Positions 37,195 through 48,832 of a stretch of DNA of 64,000 nt are shown here, piece after piece; within the stretch, counting starts at the first letter, position 1, and each line of letters starts with the position of its first letter. Location of the stretch: positions 54,156,046-54,220,045 of the forward strand of contig NC_085857.1 in the NCBI RefSeq assembly GCF_034702125.1, given 5' to 3'. The position numbers and the translations under genes are program-made. The DNA is from Engraulis encrasicolus (Eukaryota > Chordata > Actinopteri > Clupeiformes > Engraulidae). A model generated the notes under the pieces. The model ran no database searches and was not told the DNA's origin. It was given only the letters and a program-made list of their open reading frames with translations.

Positions 37195-37770
37195 AGAGAG
37201 AGAGATTGAAAAAAATAGAAAGATAGAGGGAAAAAAGAAAACAAAACAAAAAAACATTTCTGCTATCTTATGTGGTAGTAGGAAATGGATCGCACTCAAT
37301 TTTTCTTCCTTCTTGTCGTTTTCTTTTTATTTTAACATTGCAGGGACTGACATGACACCAGGGGTCGCGTAACTATTTAGCATGGAGGAGTCTCGTTCGT
37401 TATCGGAATTAACCAGACAAATCGCTCCACCAACTAAGAACGGCACTATTTAGCATGGAGGAGTCTCGTTCGTTATTGGAATTAACCAGACAAATCGCTC
37501 CACCAACTAAGAACGGCCATGCACCACCACCCACAGAATCGAGAAAGAGCTATCAATCTGTCAATCCTTTCCATGTCCGGGCCGGGTGAGGTTTCCCGTG
37601 TGGTGTCATGTCAGTCCCTGCAATGTTAAAATTAAAATAAAAAGAAAACAACAAGAAGGAAGAAAAATTGAGTGTGATCCATTTCCTACTACCACATAAG
37701 ATAGCAGAAATGTGGGGGGGTTTTTTGTTTGCTTTTTTCCCTCTCTATCTTTCTCTCTCTTTTTTTTTGA
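37195..37770. repeat. Inverted repeat, arms about 170 bp
   Basis: 37195-37365 and 37597-37770 are inverted copies (shared GGACTGACATGACACCA and GCTATCTTATGTGGTAG). The loop of about 230 bp contains two tandem copies of a 67-bp unit starting TTAGCATGGAGGAGTC. The right arm is also part of the 2.6-kb tandem duplication. Confidence 0.8.
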
Positions 37771-38386
37771 GTGCGATCCATTTCAGATTCGAATCAAATG
37801 TTTTATGATCTGTAATATATACTAATGACAAACGCTCCAAATATTTTGACTGCTACATGTTTTTTTTATGTATAGCACTGAATTTTGCCTGCTGATGTTC
37901 TAGCCAATTCCACTGCACCTAATTATCGCCTGGACATTGACACACATAGCCTGTAACTTTGCACCTGAAGGAAAAAACAAAACAGAAACAAAACAAAAAA
38001 ACGTTTGTAAAATGAAATGTGGACCTGCTCATTTTTGAATATGTATGTTTTTTATTTTTTCTGTTTTTTAAAAATTATAAATTAAAATAATGACAAAAAC
38101 TTAACATATTTTGAATACTACATATGTTATGAAAAAAGGGCATAGAGCATTTTCTGACACATTTATAGGTACGCAAAGCCTCCCTAGCATCAGTTAGGGT
38201 TGAAGCATGATCCCTTTTTGGAACATCTTTGAAAGGATAAACCCTAACTAACAGTTCCATTTCCCTTTGGAACTTGTTCACCCGAATGTAGGCAGAGACT
38301 GCATCCATACTGACCATTAAATTGAGTCATGTTCTGCAGAATGGGCCTGGCAACTGAATCACACATCATAACAACTGCCATCACCT

Positions 38387-38894
38387 AAAGCTGGGCTTAC
38401 ACTGTGCGACTTTTGCCCCGATTTGGCACTCACACGACTTTCTGAGAGTCGGGCCGATTTCTTGCTCAATCGCAGGTCAATCGTGCAGTGTACATGGGGT
38501 AACGACAAGCGATTTCGCCTCATGACCGTGCAATCGCAGGGTCGCTAGAAAATCGAAACGGTTTGAAATTCTGGTCGTGGCTCGTGCGTAAATCGCACAG
38601 TTAAAGCAGTGCTACGACCTGATTTGACACTTCACATGCACAAATTAATAGGGTCGTGCGATTCGCTGTTGAGCACGACCTCATCTCCACCTCAGGTGCG
38701 CATGTTGCCTCCTCTGCAGACCGGGGAAACATGCCTGTCGCGTCGTAGCCTACGGTGGAAGCATTTCGCTCGCATCCGACTGTCGGCCTGAGGACGTGAG
38801 TCGTGAACTTTAAAACAGTGAAATTCCATCGTGCAGTGTGAGCAGAAGCTTAAGACCCACGAGTGAATATTGCGCACAGTGTATGCCCGGCTTT
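38387..38894. mobile_element. 0.5-kb MITE with long terminal inverted repeats, unit 1
   Basis: TAAAGCTGGGCTTACACTG at the left is matched by CAGTGTATGCCCGGCTTTA at the right. Flanks are consistent with a TA target. The interior is rich in TCGTGC/GCACGA motifs. No coding capacity. The second copy at 41026-41526 derives from the tandem duplication. Confidence 0.75.
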
Positions 38895-38914
38895 ACAAAG
38901 ATTCATAGTGTTGT

Positions 38915-39573
38915 CAGTGTTGCCAATTTAGCGACTTTTGGCCACCTCTGGCGACAAAAAAAAATCATGTAGCGACTTTGTCATTTATGTTATGCCTACA
39001 CTTTGGAATTAGATTAGAGTCTTGTTGTAACACAGGTATATTTGATTTACCTAAACCGTACCCTGTACTTAACCTTACTCAGTCTACCCTACAAGCAGAT
39101 ACAGGGGGCATGAGAATCCGGTGCGTATCACAAAAGCTACCACAACGGCTCCTTGGGATATGCATACAAATTTAAATGAGCACTAGCAGGCTGGCCGCAC
39201 CGACCGCAGCGAATTTCCGGCACATGGCGACAAGAAACTCATCTAGCGACCTTTTGCTGCATCTGGCGACTTTTTAAAACGTGCATTTTCAGTGACAAAT
39301 TCATCGTTTTTCCACATAATTCTGACTCTGCGCCGCCGTCAGGAGCATTTCCCACGGTTAAGCAGGGCTGCATATTGGCTCTGATCTCCAAAAAGTAGTT
39401 AGCACCGCCCATTTGTACTGTGGACGAAGGCATGTGGGCACGTTTTCTGTAGATCAGCGCGCCGTGCGTGACATTCTGACGTCATACGTAACGTCATGAC
39501 GTCATCTAGCGTCATTTAGCGACTTTTCAGCAAGCCCATAGCGACTTCGGCTGATTTTCTTTTGGCAACACTG
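38915..39573. mobile_element. 0.66-kb hAT MITE with exact 8-bp TSD, unit 1
   Basis: Starts CAGTGTTGCCAATTTAGCG and ends TTTTGGCAACACTG. The TSD AGTGTTGT is exact at 38907-38914 and 39574-39581. GCGACTTT motifs recur inside near both ends. The same family occurs at 41545-42216 and 45933-48175. Confidence 0.92.
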
Positions 39574-41025
39574 AGTGTTGTTTCTGTGTAAGCTGAAGCC
39601 AACAGTTGACAATGACTGACACTCTTCTGTGAATGGTTTTAGAAATGTATTCACATTTGGCTTTTTACTACCAAACCATAAGCCAAAGAGTAACAGGTTC
39701 TCTTTACGAACATGGTAAGGAAGCTCGTTTAGTATCCCTTGCAGTGGCCAAATTGCGTACTGAGATGATTTAAAGATGGGAACGCCATCACAATTAAGTG
39801 TTAACGTGTAAGCCAGTGTTTCTCAACAGGGGTGCCGGGGAAACGTGGCTATAAGTAAATAATGTAATGTAAAATGTTCGCAAGTGCAGAAAAATCGGGA
39901 TTCATCACACGTGTGTTGGCTGCTCCTACGCACACATCTGCATGATAAATCCCACACCTTCCAAATCACTGTGCATGCGCACAATCGGGGTAATTTGCAT
40001 CCCGAAACGCCTCCAAGTAACCATATATGGTATTAAATATATGTGACCAGGTGGAGCGCCTGTTGTTTTATTTGGTTTTATGCACAGAAATACATATCAG
40101 AATTAACCAGACAAATCGCTCCACCAACTAAGAACGGCCATGCACCACCACCCACAGAATCGAGAAAGAGCTATCAATCTGTCAATCCTTTCCATGTCTG
40201 GGCCGGGTGAGGTTTCCCGTGTGGTGTCATGTCAGTCCCTGCAATGTTAAAATTAAAATAAAAAGAAAACAAGAAGGAAGAAAAATTGAGTGCGATCCAT
40301 TTCCTACTACCACATAAGATAGCAGAAATGTTTTTTTTTGTTTGTTTGTTTTTTTGTTTGCTTTTTTCCCTCTCTATCTTTCTCACTCTTTGTTTTTTGA
40401 GTGCGATCCATTTCAGATTCGAATCAAATGTTTTATGATCTGTAATGTATACTAATGACAAACACTTCAAAGATTTTGACTGCTACATGTTTTTTTATGT
40501 ATAGCACTGAATTTTGCCTGCTGATTTTCTAGCCAATTCCACTGCACCTAAAAATCGTCTGGACATTGACACACATTTTAGCCTGTAAGTTAACTTTGCA
40601 CCTGAAGGAAAAAACAAAACAAAAACAAAAAAAAACTTTTGTAAAATGAAATGTGGACCTGCTCATTTTTGAATATGTATGTTTTTTATTTTTTCTGTTT
40701 TTTAAAAATTATAAATTAAAATAATGACAAAAACTTAACATATTTTGAATACTACATATGTTATGAAAAAAGGGCATAGAGCATTTTCTGACACATTTAT
40801 AGGTACGCAAAGCCTCCCTAGCATCAGTTAGTGTTGAAGCTTGATCCCTTTTTGGAACATCTTTGTAAGGATAAACCCTAACAGTTCAATTTCCCTTTGG
40901 AACTTGTTCACCCAAATGTGGGCAGAGACTGCATCCATACTGATTATTAAATTCAGTCATGTTCTGCAGAATGGGCCTGGCAACTGAATCACACATCATA
41001 ACAGCTGCCATCACCTAAAGCTGGG

Positions 41026-41526
41026 CTTACACTGTGCGACTTTTGCCCCGATTTGGCACTCACACGACTTTTTGAGAGTCGGGCCGATTTCTTGCTCAAT
41101 CGCAGGTCAATCGTGCAGTGTACATGGGGTAACGACAAGCGATTTCGCCTCATGACCGTGCAATCGCAGGGTCGCTAGAAAATCGAAACGGTTTGAAATT
41201 CTGGTCGTGGCTCGTGCGTAAATCGCACAGTTAAAGCAGTGCTACGACCTGATTTGACACTTCACATGCACAAATTAATAGGGTCGTGCGATTCGCTGTT
41301 GAGCACGACCTCATCTCCACCTCAGGTGCGCATGTTGCCTCCTCTGCAGACCGGGGAAACATGCCTGTCGCGTCGTAGCCTACGGTGGAAGCATTTCGCT
41401 CGCATCCGACTGTCGGCCTGAGGACGTGAGTCGTGAACTTTAAAACAGTGAAATTCCATCGTGCAGTGTGAGCAGAAGCTTAAGACCCACGAGTGAATAT
41501 TGCGCACAGTGTATGCCCGGCTTTAC
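41026..41526. mobile_element. 0.5-kb MITE, unit 2 copy
   Basis: Duplicate of 38387-38894, created with the tandem duplication. Almost identical. Confidence 0.75.
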
Positions 41527-41544
41527 AAAGATTCATAGTGTTGT

Positions 41545-42216
41545 CAGTGTTGCCAATTTAGCGACTTTTGGCCACCTCTGGCGACAAAAAAAAATCATGT
41601 AGCGACTTTGTCATTTATGTTATGCCTACACTTTGGAATTAGATTAGAGTCTTGTTGTTACACAGGTATATTTGATTTACCTAAACCGTACCCTGTACTT
41701 AACCTTACTCAGTCTACCCTACAAGCAGATACAGGGGGCATGAGAATCCGGTGCGTATCACAAAAGCTACCACAACGGCTCCTTGGGATATGCATACAAA
41801 TTTAAATGAGCACTAGCAGGTTGGCCGCACCGACCGCAGCGAATTTCGGGCACATGATTTCGGGCACATGGCGACAAGAAACTCATCTAGCGCCTTTAGC
41901 GACCTTTTGCTGCATGTGGCGACTTTTTAAAACGTGCATTTTCAGTGACAAATTCATCGTTTTTCCACATAATTCTGACTCTGCGCCGCCGTCAGGAGCG
42001 TTTCCCACGGTTAAGCAGGGCTGCATATTAGCTCTGATCTCCAAAAAGTAGCTAGCACCGCCCATTTGTACTGTGGACGAAGGCATGTGGGCACGTTTTC
42101 TGTAGATCAGCGCGCCGTGCGTGACATTGTGACGTCATACGTAACGTCATGACGCCATTAAGCGACTTTTCAGCAAGCCCATAGCGACTTCGGCTGATTT
42201 CCTTTTGGCAACTCTG
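41545..42216. mobile_element. hAT MITE, unit 2 copy
   Basis: Duplicate of 38915-39573 with the same flanking AGTGTTGT. It carries a short internal duplication (GATTTCGGGCACATG) near 41845-41870. Confidence 0.85.
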
Positions 42217-42684
42217 AGTGTTGTTTCTGTGTAAGCTGAAGCCAACAGTTTACAATGACTGACACTCTTCTGTGAATGGTTTTTAAAAATGTATTCACAT
42301 TTGGCTTTTTACTACCAAACCATAAGCCAAAGAGTAACACGTTCTCTTTACAAACATGGTAAGGAAGCTCGTTTAGTATCCCTTGCAGTGGCCAAATTGC
42401 GTACTGAGATGATTTAAAGATGGGAACGTCATCACAATTAAGTGTTAACGTGTAAGCCAGTGTTTCTCAACAGGGGTGCCGGGGAAACGTGGCTGATAAG
42501 TAAATGATGTAATGTAAAATGTTCGCAAGTGCAGAAAAATCGGGATTCATCACACGTGTGTTGGCTGCTCCTACGCACACATCTGCATGATAAATCCCAC
42601 ACCTTCCAAATCACTGTGCATGCGCACAATCGGGGTAATTTGCATCCCGAAACGCCTCCAAGTAACCATATATGGTATTAAATA

Positions 42685-43837
42685 TGTGTGACCAGGTGTA
42701 GCGCCTGTTGTTTTATTTGTTTTATGCACAGAAATACACGCGTTGATGCACACACATGCACGCACTAACGCACACACATACACTCCCTCCCAGCGGAGGG
42801 AGCACTGACAAAGTGATTTCCAGGCTCCTGAAACCGGAACCTGTAGTCGCAGGAGAAATAACCAGAGGAAGATAAAATGATGCTGGAAATAGTTTCTCAG
42901 TCCTTTTGGCACGGAGCAGAGATGGTGCTTCTGATGTAGCTTGAGGCTGCAAAGCCTTCTTGCACGGAGCCGGGTGGGCTCTGTTGTTGGCTTAGAGCCA
43001 CACAATTATTGTGCGTTGCTTGGGGTGTAGCTTAAGGCTACCCCCGACAGAGGCTAAGTCTTCTGGCAACTGTAGGCTACCTTCTGAATCAGTTGGTTGC
43101 ATGACGAGCCTCGACAACGAGGTGAACGCTCAGAAAAAGAGTACACATTCACAACACTTAACTAGTGTTCAGCCCTGCTGTGTTGGAACTGCACGCCACT
43201 GTCGGCAAGCGAGTCAGCATCAGGACAAGGGTTTTCCTGGTTGGACTATCTGATGTGCCTTACACCTCCAGAGCGCTGCGCACCTGGCATCCCCGCGCAG
43301 CGGCATGCATGAGTGTTTGTGCCGCTTTCTCCTCTCTCTTTGTGTACACCTCCAAGCCATTTGCGGTTTAGATTTGATTTGTGTATTCATGGCCAAGTGT
43401 ATTGTCCTTGTATTTTTCCGATTTTTGTTTTCTGTTAAACCGAGGCTCTGGGCTGGCATACCTAACTCATGCGCACCCGTAGTAGGGGGTCCTGTGTGTC
43501 AGCACAAAGTAGTAATGCGTGTACAACGTAGTTTGCTGTGGATTACTGAGTGGTGTGGTTTTCATACGAGTGCAGTGTCTTCACTATATACCAGACTGGG
43601 TTTGGGGGGTCACCTAGGGTAGTGTAGTAGTGGTACCCACTGTACGTAAAGAGTCATTAGCCACCCATAGCCTCGGACGTTTTGTCTTGTCTGTCTTTTC
43701 TTTTTAATATTTTTTGTAGAAAATAAACAAAAAATATTTTTCTAGTAGTACCTCAATCACTTGTCTCTTGGATTATTTCTTGGTTAACCCTGCACGGGAA
43801 CATTTTGGGTGAAGCAGACCACCTTCACCCTATTACA
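42685..43837 (+). mobile_element. Upstream LTR (intron-less form)
   Basis: Begins TGTGACCAGG and ends CCCTATTACA, the TG...CA form. AAAATAAACAAAA near 43719 is a plausible poly(A) signal. It matches 44408-45890 across its length except that two segments of 114 and 213 bp are missing at exactly the GT and AG borders (after CATCAG near 43223, and after CCGCGCAG near 43300). Confidence 0.85.
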
Positions 43838-43839
43838 AT

Positions 43840-43851
43840 TGGCGTAGTCGG
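43840..43851 (+). other. Primer-binding site
   Basis: TGGCGTAGTCGG lies 2 bp after the LTR end, the usual place and TGG start for a tRNA primer site. The tRNA is not assigned. Confidence 0.65.
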
Positions 43852-44077
43852 TAAACTACATCCAAGGCTAGTGATTGGAGTATTATTTTAGTTTATTTCA
43901 GTTGGCCAGTTTTTGTGTCCGTGTATGGAGGCTTGGAGGTATGGAGGTCGCTTTTGCTTGTTTGAGAGGGGAGAAGCGGCAGCACACTTTCATCCGGGGA
44001 CGTCGGACGATACACCGACTGACGACCCCCGGAGACGTTCCTTCCTCCACAAAGATCTCACGCCCGCCCGATAGACC

Positions 44078-44302
44078 ATGGCCAATATTGAGGACGTGGT
44101 GAACGAGTTGCGACAGTCGGGGACGTATTATGAACAATTTCAATCATGGATGCTGGGGCGGGAGGGTGCACCGCTGTCATCTAGCAGTGAGCCCAGTGCA
44201 CCACCTGCCATCGTAGATCCCCGACAGCCTACCTTCAGCAGTGCTTCAGGTACTGCGCCGCCATGGGGCGACTATGCCCTATGGAGACTGAACTCTTTCT
44301 AG
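44078..44302 (+). pseudogene. gag-like start, truncated
   Basis: An ATG in good context begins MANIEDVVNELRQSG and runs 74 residues (a helical start, then a Ser/Pro-rich stretch) before diverging to a stop. The position directly after LTR, primer site and leader is that of gag. No capsid, zinc knuckle or pol follows: only 570 bp separate the LTRs, so the element is internally deleted and non-autonomous. Confidence 0.6.
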
Positions 44303-44407
44303 TGGAGGGCAAACTTGCCAGTTGCCCGCTCAGTGACTTTGGTATAGGCCCTACTTGTGAACTCAAAGACTCTCACCGGGACGGTGAGTTCTCAAAGCTG
44401 GGGTGGG

Positions 44408-45890
44408 TGTCACCAGGTGGAGCGCCTGTTTTATTTGTTTTTATGCACAGAAATATATGCGTTGATGCACACACATGCACGCACTAACGCACACACATAC
44501 ACTCCCTCCCAGCGGAGGGAGCACTGACAAAGTGATTTCCAGGCTCCTGAAACCGGAACCTGTAGTCGCAGGAGAAATAACCAGAGGAAGATAAAATGAT
44601 GCTGGAAATAGTTTCTCAGTCCTTTTGGCACGGAGCAGAGAGATGGTGCTTCTGATGTAGCTTGAGGCTGCAAAGCCTTCTTGCACGGAGCCGGGTGGGC
44701 TCTGTTGGTGGCTTAGAGCCACACAGTTATTGTACGTTGCTTGGGGTGTAGCTTAAGGCTACCCCCGACAGAAGCTAAGTCTTCTGGCAACTGTAGGCTA
44801 CCTTCTGAATCAGTTGGTTGCATGACGAGCCTCGACAACGAGGTGAACGCTCAGCAAAAGAGTACACATTCACAACACTTAACTAGTGTTCAGCCCTGCC
44901 GTGTTTGAACTGCACGCCACTGTCGGCAAGCGAGTCACCATCAGGTATTAACTGTCTCCTATCCCCTGTGATGTATTGTAATACTCCTTACACTTTGTGT
45001 GATTTGTGTATGATACTCATGTTGTGCTCATATGCCCGAACGCTGTATGTGAAAACAGGACAAGGGTTTTCCTGGTTGGACTATCTGATGTGCCTTACAC
45101 CTCCAGAGCGCTGCGCAACTAGCATCCCCGCGCAGGTATCATGTTTAACCATTTCCATCCTCTTGTCTCACCTAAATGTCTCCTGCTAAATTGTTATGGT
45201 GACACACTGACACTTTAATGTTAGTCTTTTAAACGTGCACATGGTATTAAGAAGCTGTGCATTAGCCATGGAATATTAAGAGTGAAAATGTTTTAGTGAC
45301 CATGCGTAAAGAGTAATTTGACTGACATTTGTCTTTTGTTTGTTACAGCGGCATGCATGAGTGTTTGTGCCGCTTTCTCCTCTCTCTCTCTGTGTACACC
45401 TCCAAGCTATGAGCTTTTAAGATTTTGTTTGTGGATTAATGGCCAAGTGTATTGTCGCTTTGTTTTCCCGATTTTTGTTTTCTGTTAAACCGAGGCTCTG
45501 GGCTGGCATACCTAACTCGTGCGCACCCGTAGTAGGGGGTCCTGTGTGTCAGCACAAAGTAGTAATGCGTGTTCAACGTAGTTTGCTGTGGATTACTGAG
45601 TGGTGTGGTTTTCATACGAGTGCAGTGTCTTCACTATATACCAGACTGGGTTTGGGGGGTCACCTAGGGTAGTGTAGTAGTGGTACCCACTATACGTAAA
45701 GAGTCATTACTGCCACCCATAGCCTCGGAAGTTTTGTCTTGTCTGTCTTTTCTTTTCTTTTTAATATTTATTGTAGAAAATAAACAAACACATTTTTCCC
45801 ACAGTACTCCAATCACTTGTCTCTTGGATTATTTCATGGTTAACCCTGCACGGGAACATTTTAGGTGAAGCAGACCACCTTCACCATATT
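44408..45890 (+). mobile_element. Downstream LTR (intron-containing form)
   Basis: Begins TGTCACCAGG after a purine-rich tract (GGGGTGGG, 44400-44407). It is collinear with the upstream LTR but contains two extra segments: 44945-45058 (starts GTATTAAC, ends AAAACAG) and 45136-45348 (starts GTATCATG, ends TTGTTACAG with a T-rich tract before it). Both have splice-site borders. The last few bases are altered relative to the upstream LTR (CACCATATTA). Confidence 0.85.
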
Positions 45891-46215
45891 AAATATATTC
45901 AAATTCTCTCCCTCTCCTGTCCTCCCTCGCCCCAGTGTTGCCAATTTAGCGACTTTTGGCCACCTCTGGCGACAAAAAAAAATCATCTAGCGACTTAACG
46001 ACTTTTCAGGCTCAATCTGGCCGAATCTAGCGACTATTTCGCTTCTCTTGTGAGAGGCAAATCAGTGTCCCTCCCCACGACACCACACAATGCATTTCCA
46101 GTGGCAGGTAGATGTTGCATTCACCAGCTCGGGACCTCTCGAGACAGCTGACGACACTGCTCACATGACAATCGAGTTCTGGAGTTTGGCGCATGAACGC
46201 CACTGATGCCGGAAC

Positions 46216-46434
46216 CAGTGTTGCCAGATGTGTCTGACCAAATCCCGCCCAAAAGGTTCTCAAAAACCGCCAAAATGCGCTAAATTCCGCGCAAATTCAA
46301 CAAATTACATTGACTTCTATGGGCCCAAAACGGCTTAAAAACCCGCCAAATGGCCAATTTTTCCCGTTTTTGCCCGCCGACGCTCATCCCAAGTAGCCCA
46401 ATTGGGCGGGCACCCGCCCAATCTGGCAACACTG
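46216..46434. mobile_element. 219-bp hAT MITE with exact 8-bp TSD
   Basis: Starts CAGTGTTGCCAGATGTG and ends CCAATCTGGCAACACTG. The TSD GCCGGAAC is exact at 46208-46215 and 46435-46442. The interior carries CCGCCAAA and CCCAATTGGGCGGG motifs. Relatives at 18574, 51104 and 58500-58632 are degraded. Confidence 0.93.
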
Positions 46435-46628
46435 GCCGGAACAATCGGGACTCATGCGTGTTTTGTTTTGGTTCTCTTTTCTTTTTTTCACCTCACCTTG
46501 AGCCTCCACACCCACGACATATCATTTTAGCTTAAGTAGACTAAATCAAACAGTCAGATACCAACAGTACTGACATATGTACAACTGCAATTGAATGACA
46601 TCAACTGGTGTTGTTGATAAGTGATTAT

Positions 46629-47276
46629 GTAAGGGTTAACGTTCGGCGAGAAGGTCGCTACCGTGGAATAGCAGCACGACAGAGAGAATCTTTAGACCCC
46701 GACGCGGAGCGGAGGGGTCTTGTTCTCTCTGAAGTGCTGCTATTCCACAAAGCGACCGACTCGCCGAAAGTTAACCCGCTTATTATATGGATATACTTAA
46801 ATGATTCACACATGCGGGGACATTTCTTTAGACATATTTAATGCTAAGATTGTTGCTGCGCAAAACAAAACATTGCCGTTGTGGAACACCGCTAGGCAAC
46901 AGCTAGGTAGGCTAGCCAGGACAACAGGTGTTGTCTATCACAGCAGCTGATTAGAGTGACAAAACACCGGACCCCCTGCGGAGTGATATGAAACATTCGC
47001 TTTAGCCACTGACTTGTATACAAGCCAGTGGCTTTAGCAGTGAACGTCTTGTTGCCATTGACAGCGGTAGCCAGGACAACGGGTGCTGTCTATCACAGCA
47101 GCTGATTAGAGTCTTGTTGAAAAGTCGCTTTAGCAGTGAAAAGTCTTGTTGCCATTGACAGCGGTCTGTTATAGACCAACCCGTCCGTTATCGAAAAATA
47201 ACAGACGTCCGAACGTTGGGGAGCCCCGTTGAAATGAATGGAGCATTCGACAGATGACGTCACAACCATATAATAA
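46629..47276 (-). repeat. 0.64-kb composite repeat, copy B
   Basis: Inverted copy of 9000-9638. The hairpin part is at 46629-46790. It sits inside the 2.24-kb hAT element. Confidence 0.85.
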
Positions 47277-48832
47277 AAGATGATATTTTAGCATTTATGA
47301 TACTGTTTACATGCTAGTTCCATACAAAACACAAGGTCGGGAACTTGTTGTTCTATACTTCCGCCTGAGATCAACCTCGATAATTATCGATCTGACATTG
47401 CGTCACCAAATCTTCACGCCCACTTTCCCGAGGTTTTAGGTCGGCTTTCTTGGGATTCTCGACTTTTTGAACGAGGTAAGAGACAGACGTGACACATGAT
47501 GCAGTACGGTGTGGCAGCTTTTGTGATACGCACAGGAATTGTCATGCACGTACATCTACTTGTATGAGACTACGGCAAGCGATATGGGACAAAGATATGG
47601 CAGGAACTGAATGTCAACATAAACCGAGATTACACAATCTTCGATATGGTCACCAAATGTTTTGGGACTGTCATTTGTGTTATGCCTACACTTTGGAATT
47701 AGATCAGAGTCTTGTTGTTACACAGGTATATTTGATTTACCTAAACTGTACCCTGTACTAAGCATATGACAAATTTAAATGAGCACTAGCAGGCTGGCCG
47801 CACCGACCGCAGTGAATCTCTGGCACACGGCGACAACAAACTCATCTAGCGCCTTTAGCGACTTTTTGGTGCATGTGGCGACTTTTTAAAACGTGCATTT
47901 TCAGTGACAAATGAATCGTTTTTCCACATAATTCTGACTCTGCGTCGCCGTCAGAAGCGTTCCCCACGGTTAAGCGGGGCTGCAGAAAAGCTCTGATCTC
48001 CAAAAAGTAGCTAGCACCGCCCATTTGTACTGTGGACGAAGGCATGTGGGCACGTTTTCTGTAGATCAGCGCGCCGTGCGTGACATTGTGATGTCATACG
48101 TAACGTCATCTAGCGACTTCTAGCGACTTCAGCAAGCCCATAGCGACTTTGGCTGATTTTCTTTTGGCAACACTGCCTCGCCCTCATGTCAGCACGGGCC
48201 CTGTCCCGCATCTCTCGGAAGAAGCGCTCCTCGCTCTTCATTAGGGGTCGACCGATACAGGTTTTTTAATGGCCGATGCGATACCGATAGTTTTTCCATC
48301 ACCCTTGGTCGATACGGCTGATGCCGATATTGTTAAAAAAAGTGTTAAAAATGACGAAAATCAGTACTTTATCATTTTTTAAAAATCCTATCCCATCACA
48401 CCATAACATGAATAAAAGGAAAATAACTGTCATGTACAAAGCACACTGAGCGACTAGTTTTTCAAGCATCTGTAGCCTATACAGTATTATAGTCACCTAA
48501 AAAGGCATTAAAAATTCAAAGGACTGTGGCGTGACAGTGGTACAATACCTTTTACCTGTATAGGTGTATTTGATTTACTAGGGCCTTTCACAAAATAAAT
48601 CAAATCAACTAAATAACAAACAAAAGCCCAAAATAACAAACCAAAGAATTGCAGACAAAACACAGACAAGTAAAACCATTTTCTTATTATAAAATACATT
48701 GCAAAGAATCCCACCAGTAAAAACACACCTGTTCAAAATGGTTTGGTCCGCCAAACGGCAGACACCCCTCTATTTTACTCAGATTGGAACATTCACTTGT
48801 TGCTGAACGAGGAAGTGGCAGCATGCCGGTGA

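Larger units (their letters stand above)
38150..39812 (-). pseudogene. CACTA-like transposase fragment, unit 1, split by two insertions
   Basis: 39812-39585 encodes TLNCDGVPIFKSSQYAIWPL, LPYHVRKENLLLFGLWFG and NVNTFLKPFTEE. After the elements at 38915-39573 and 38387-38894, 38386-38150 encodes VMAVVMMCDSVARPILQN and FNGQYGCSLC, then RVYPFKDVPKRD. A 4-bp duplication (GTTA) shifts the frame before RVYP here but not in unit 2. The motif order is that of the N-terminal half of fish CACTA-like transposases. The catalytic part is missing locally. Confidence 0.6.
37479..40099. repeat. 2.6-kb tandem duplication, unit 1
   Basis: From GAATTAACCAGACAAATCGC at 37479 to the point where the same sequence restarts at 40100. 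It ends with the first 55-60 bp of the LTR found complete at 42685 (TGTGACCAGGTGGAGCGCC at 40042). Confidence 0.9.
40790..42455 (-). pseudogene. CACTA-like transposase fragment, unit 2
   Basis: Same content as 38150-39812. Here the GTTA duplication is absent, so TVRVYPYKDVPKRD keeps the ancestral frame, but a TGA replaces the Gly/Trp codon just before it. Interrupted by the same two elements. Confidence 0.6.
40100..42740. repeat. 2.6-kb tandem duplication, unit 2
   Basis: Repeats 37479-40099 with a few percent difference and small indels. It runs into the complete upstream LTR at 42685. Confidence 0.9.
45933..48175. mobile_element. 2.24-kb hAT element with exact 8-bp TSD and two nested elements
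   Basis: Starts CAGTGTTGCCAATTTAGCG and ends TTTTGGCAACACTG. The TSD CCTCGCCC is exact at 45925-45932 and 48176-48183. The right 500 bp match the 0.66-kb MITE at 38915. The unique part (about 47280-47660) has no recognisable transposase. 46216-46434 and 46629-47276 are inserted in it. Confidence 0.9.

Noticed and set aside
36715..37372. Several overlapping frames rich in Thr-His, Cys-Val or Ser-Leu
   Set aside because: They run through the (GT)n and GAGA tracts next to the piggyBac-like stop.
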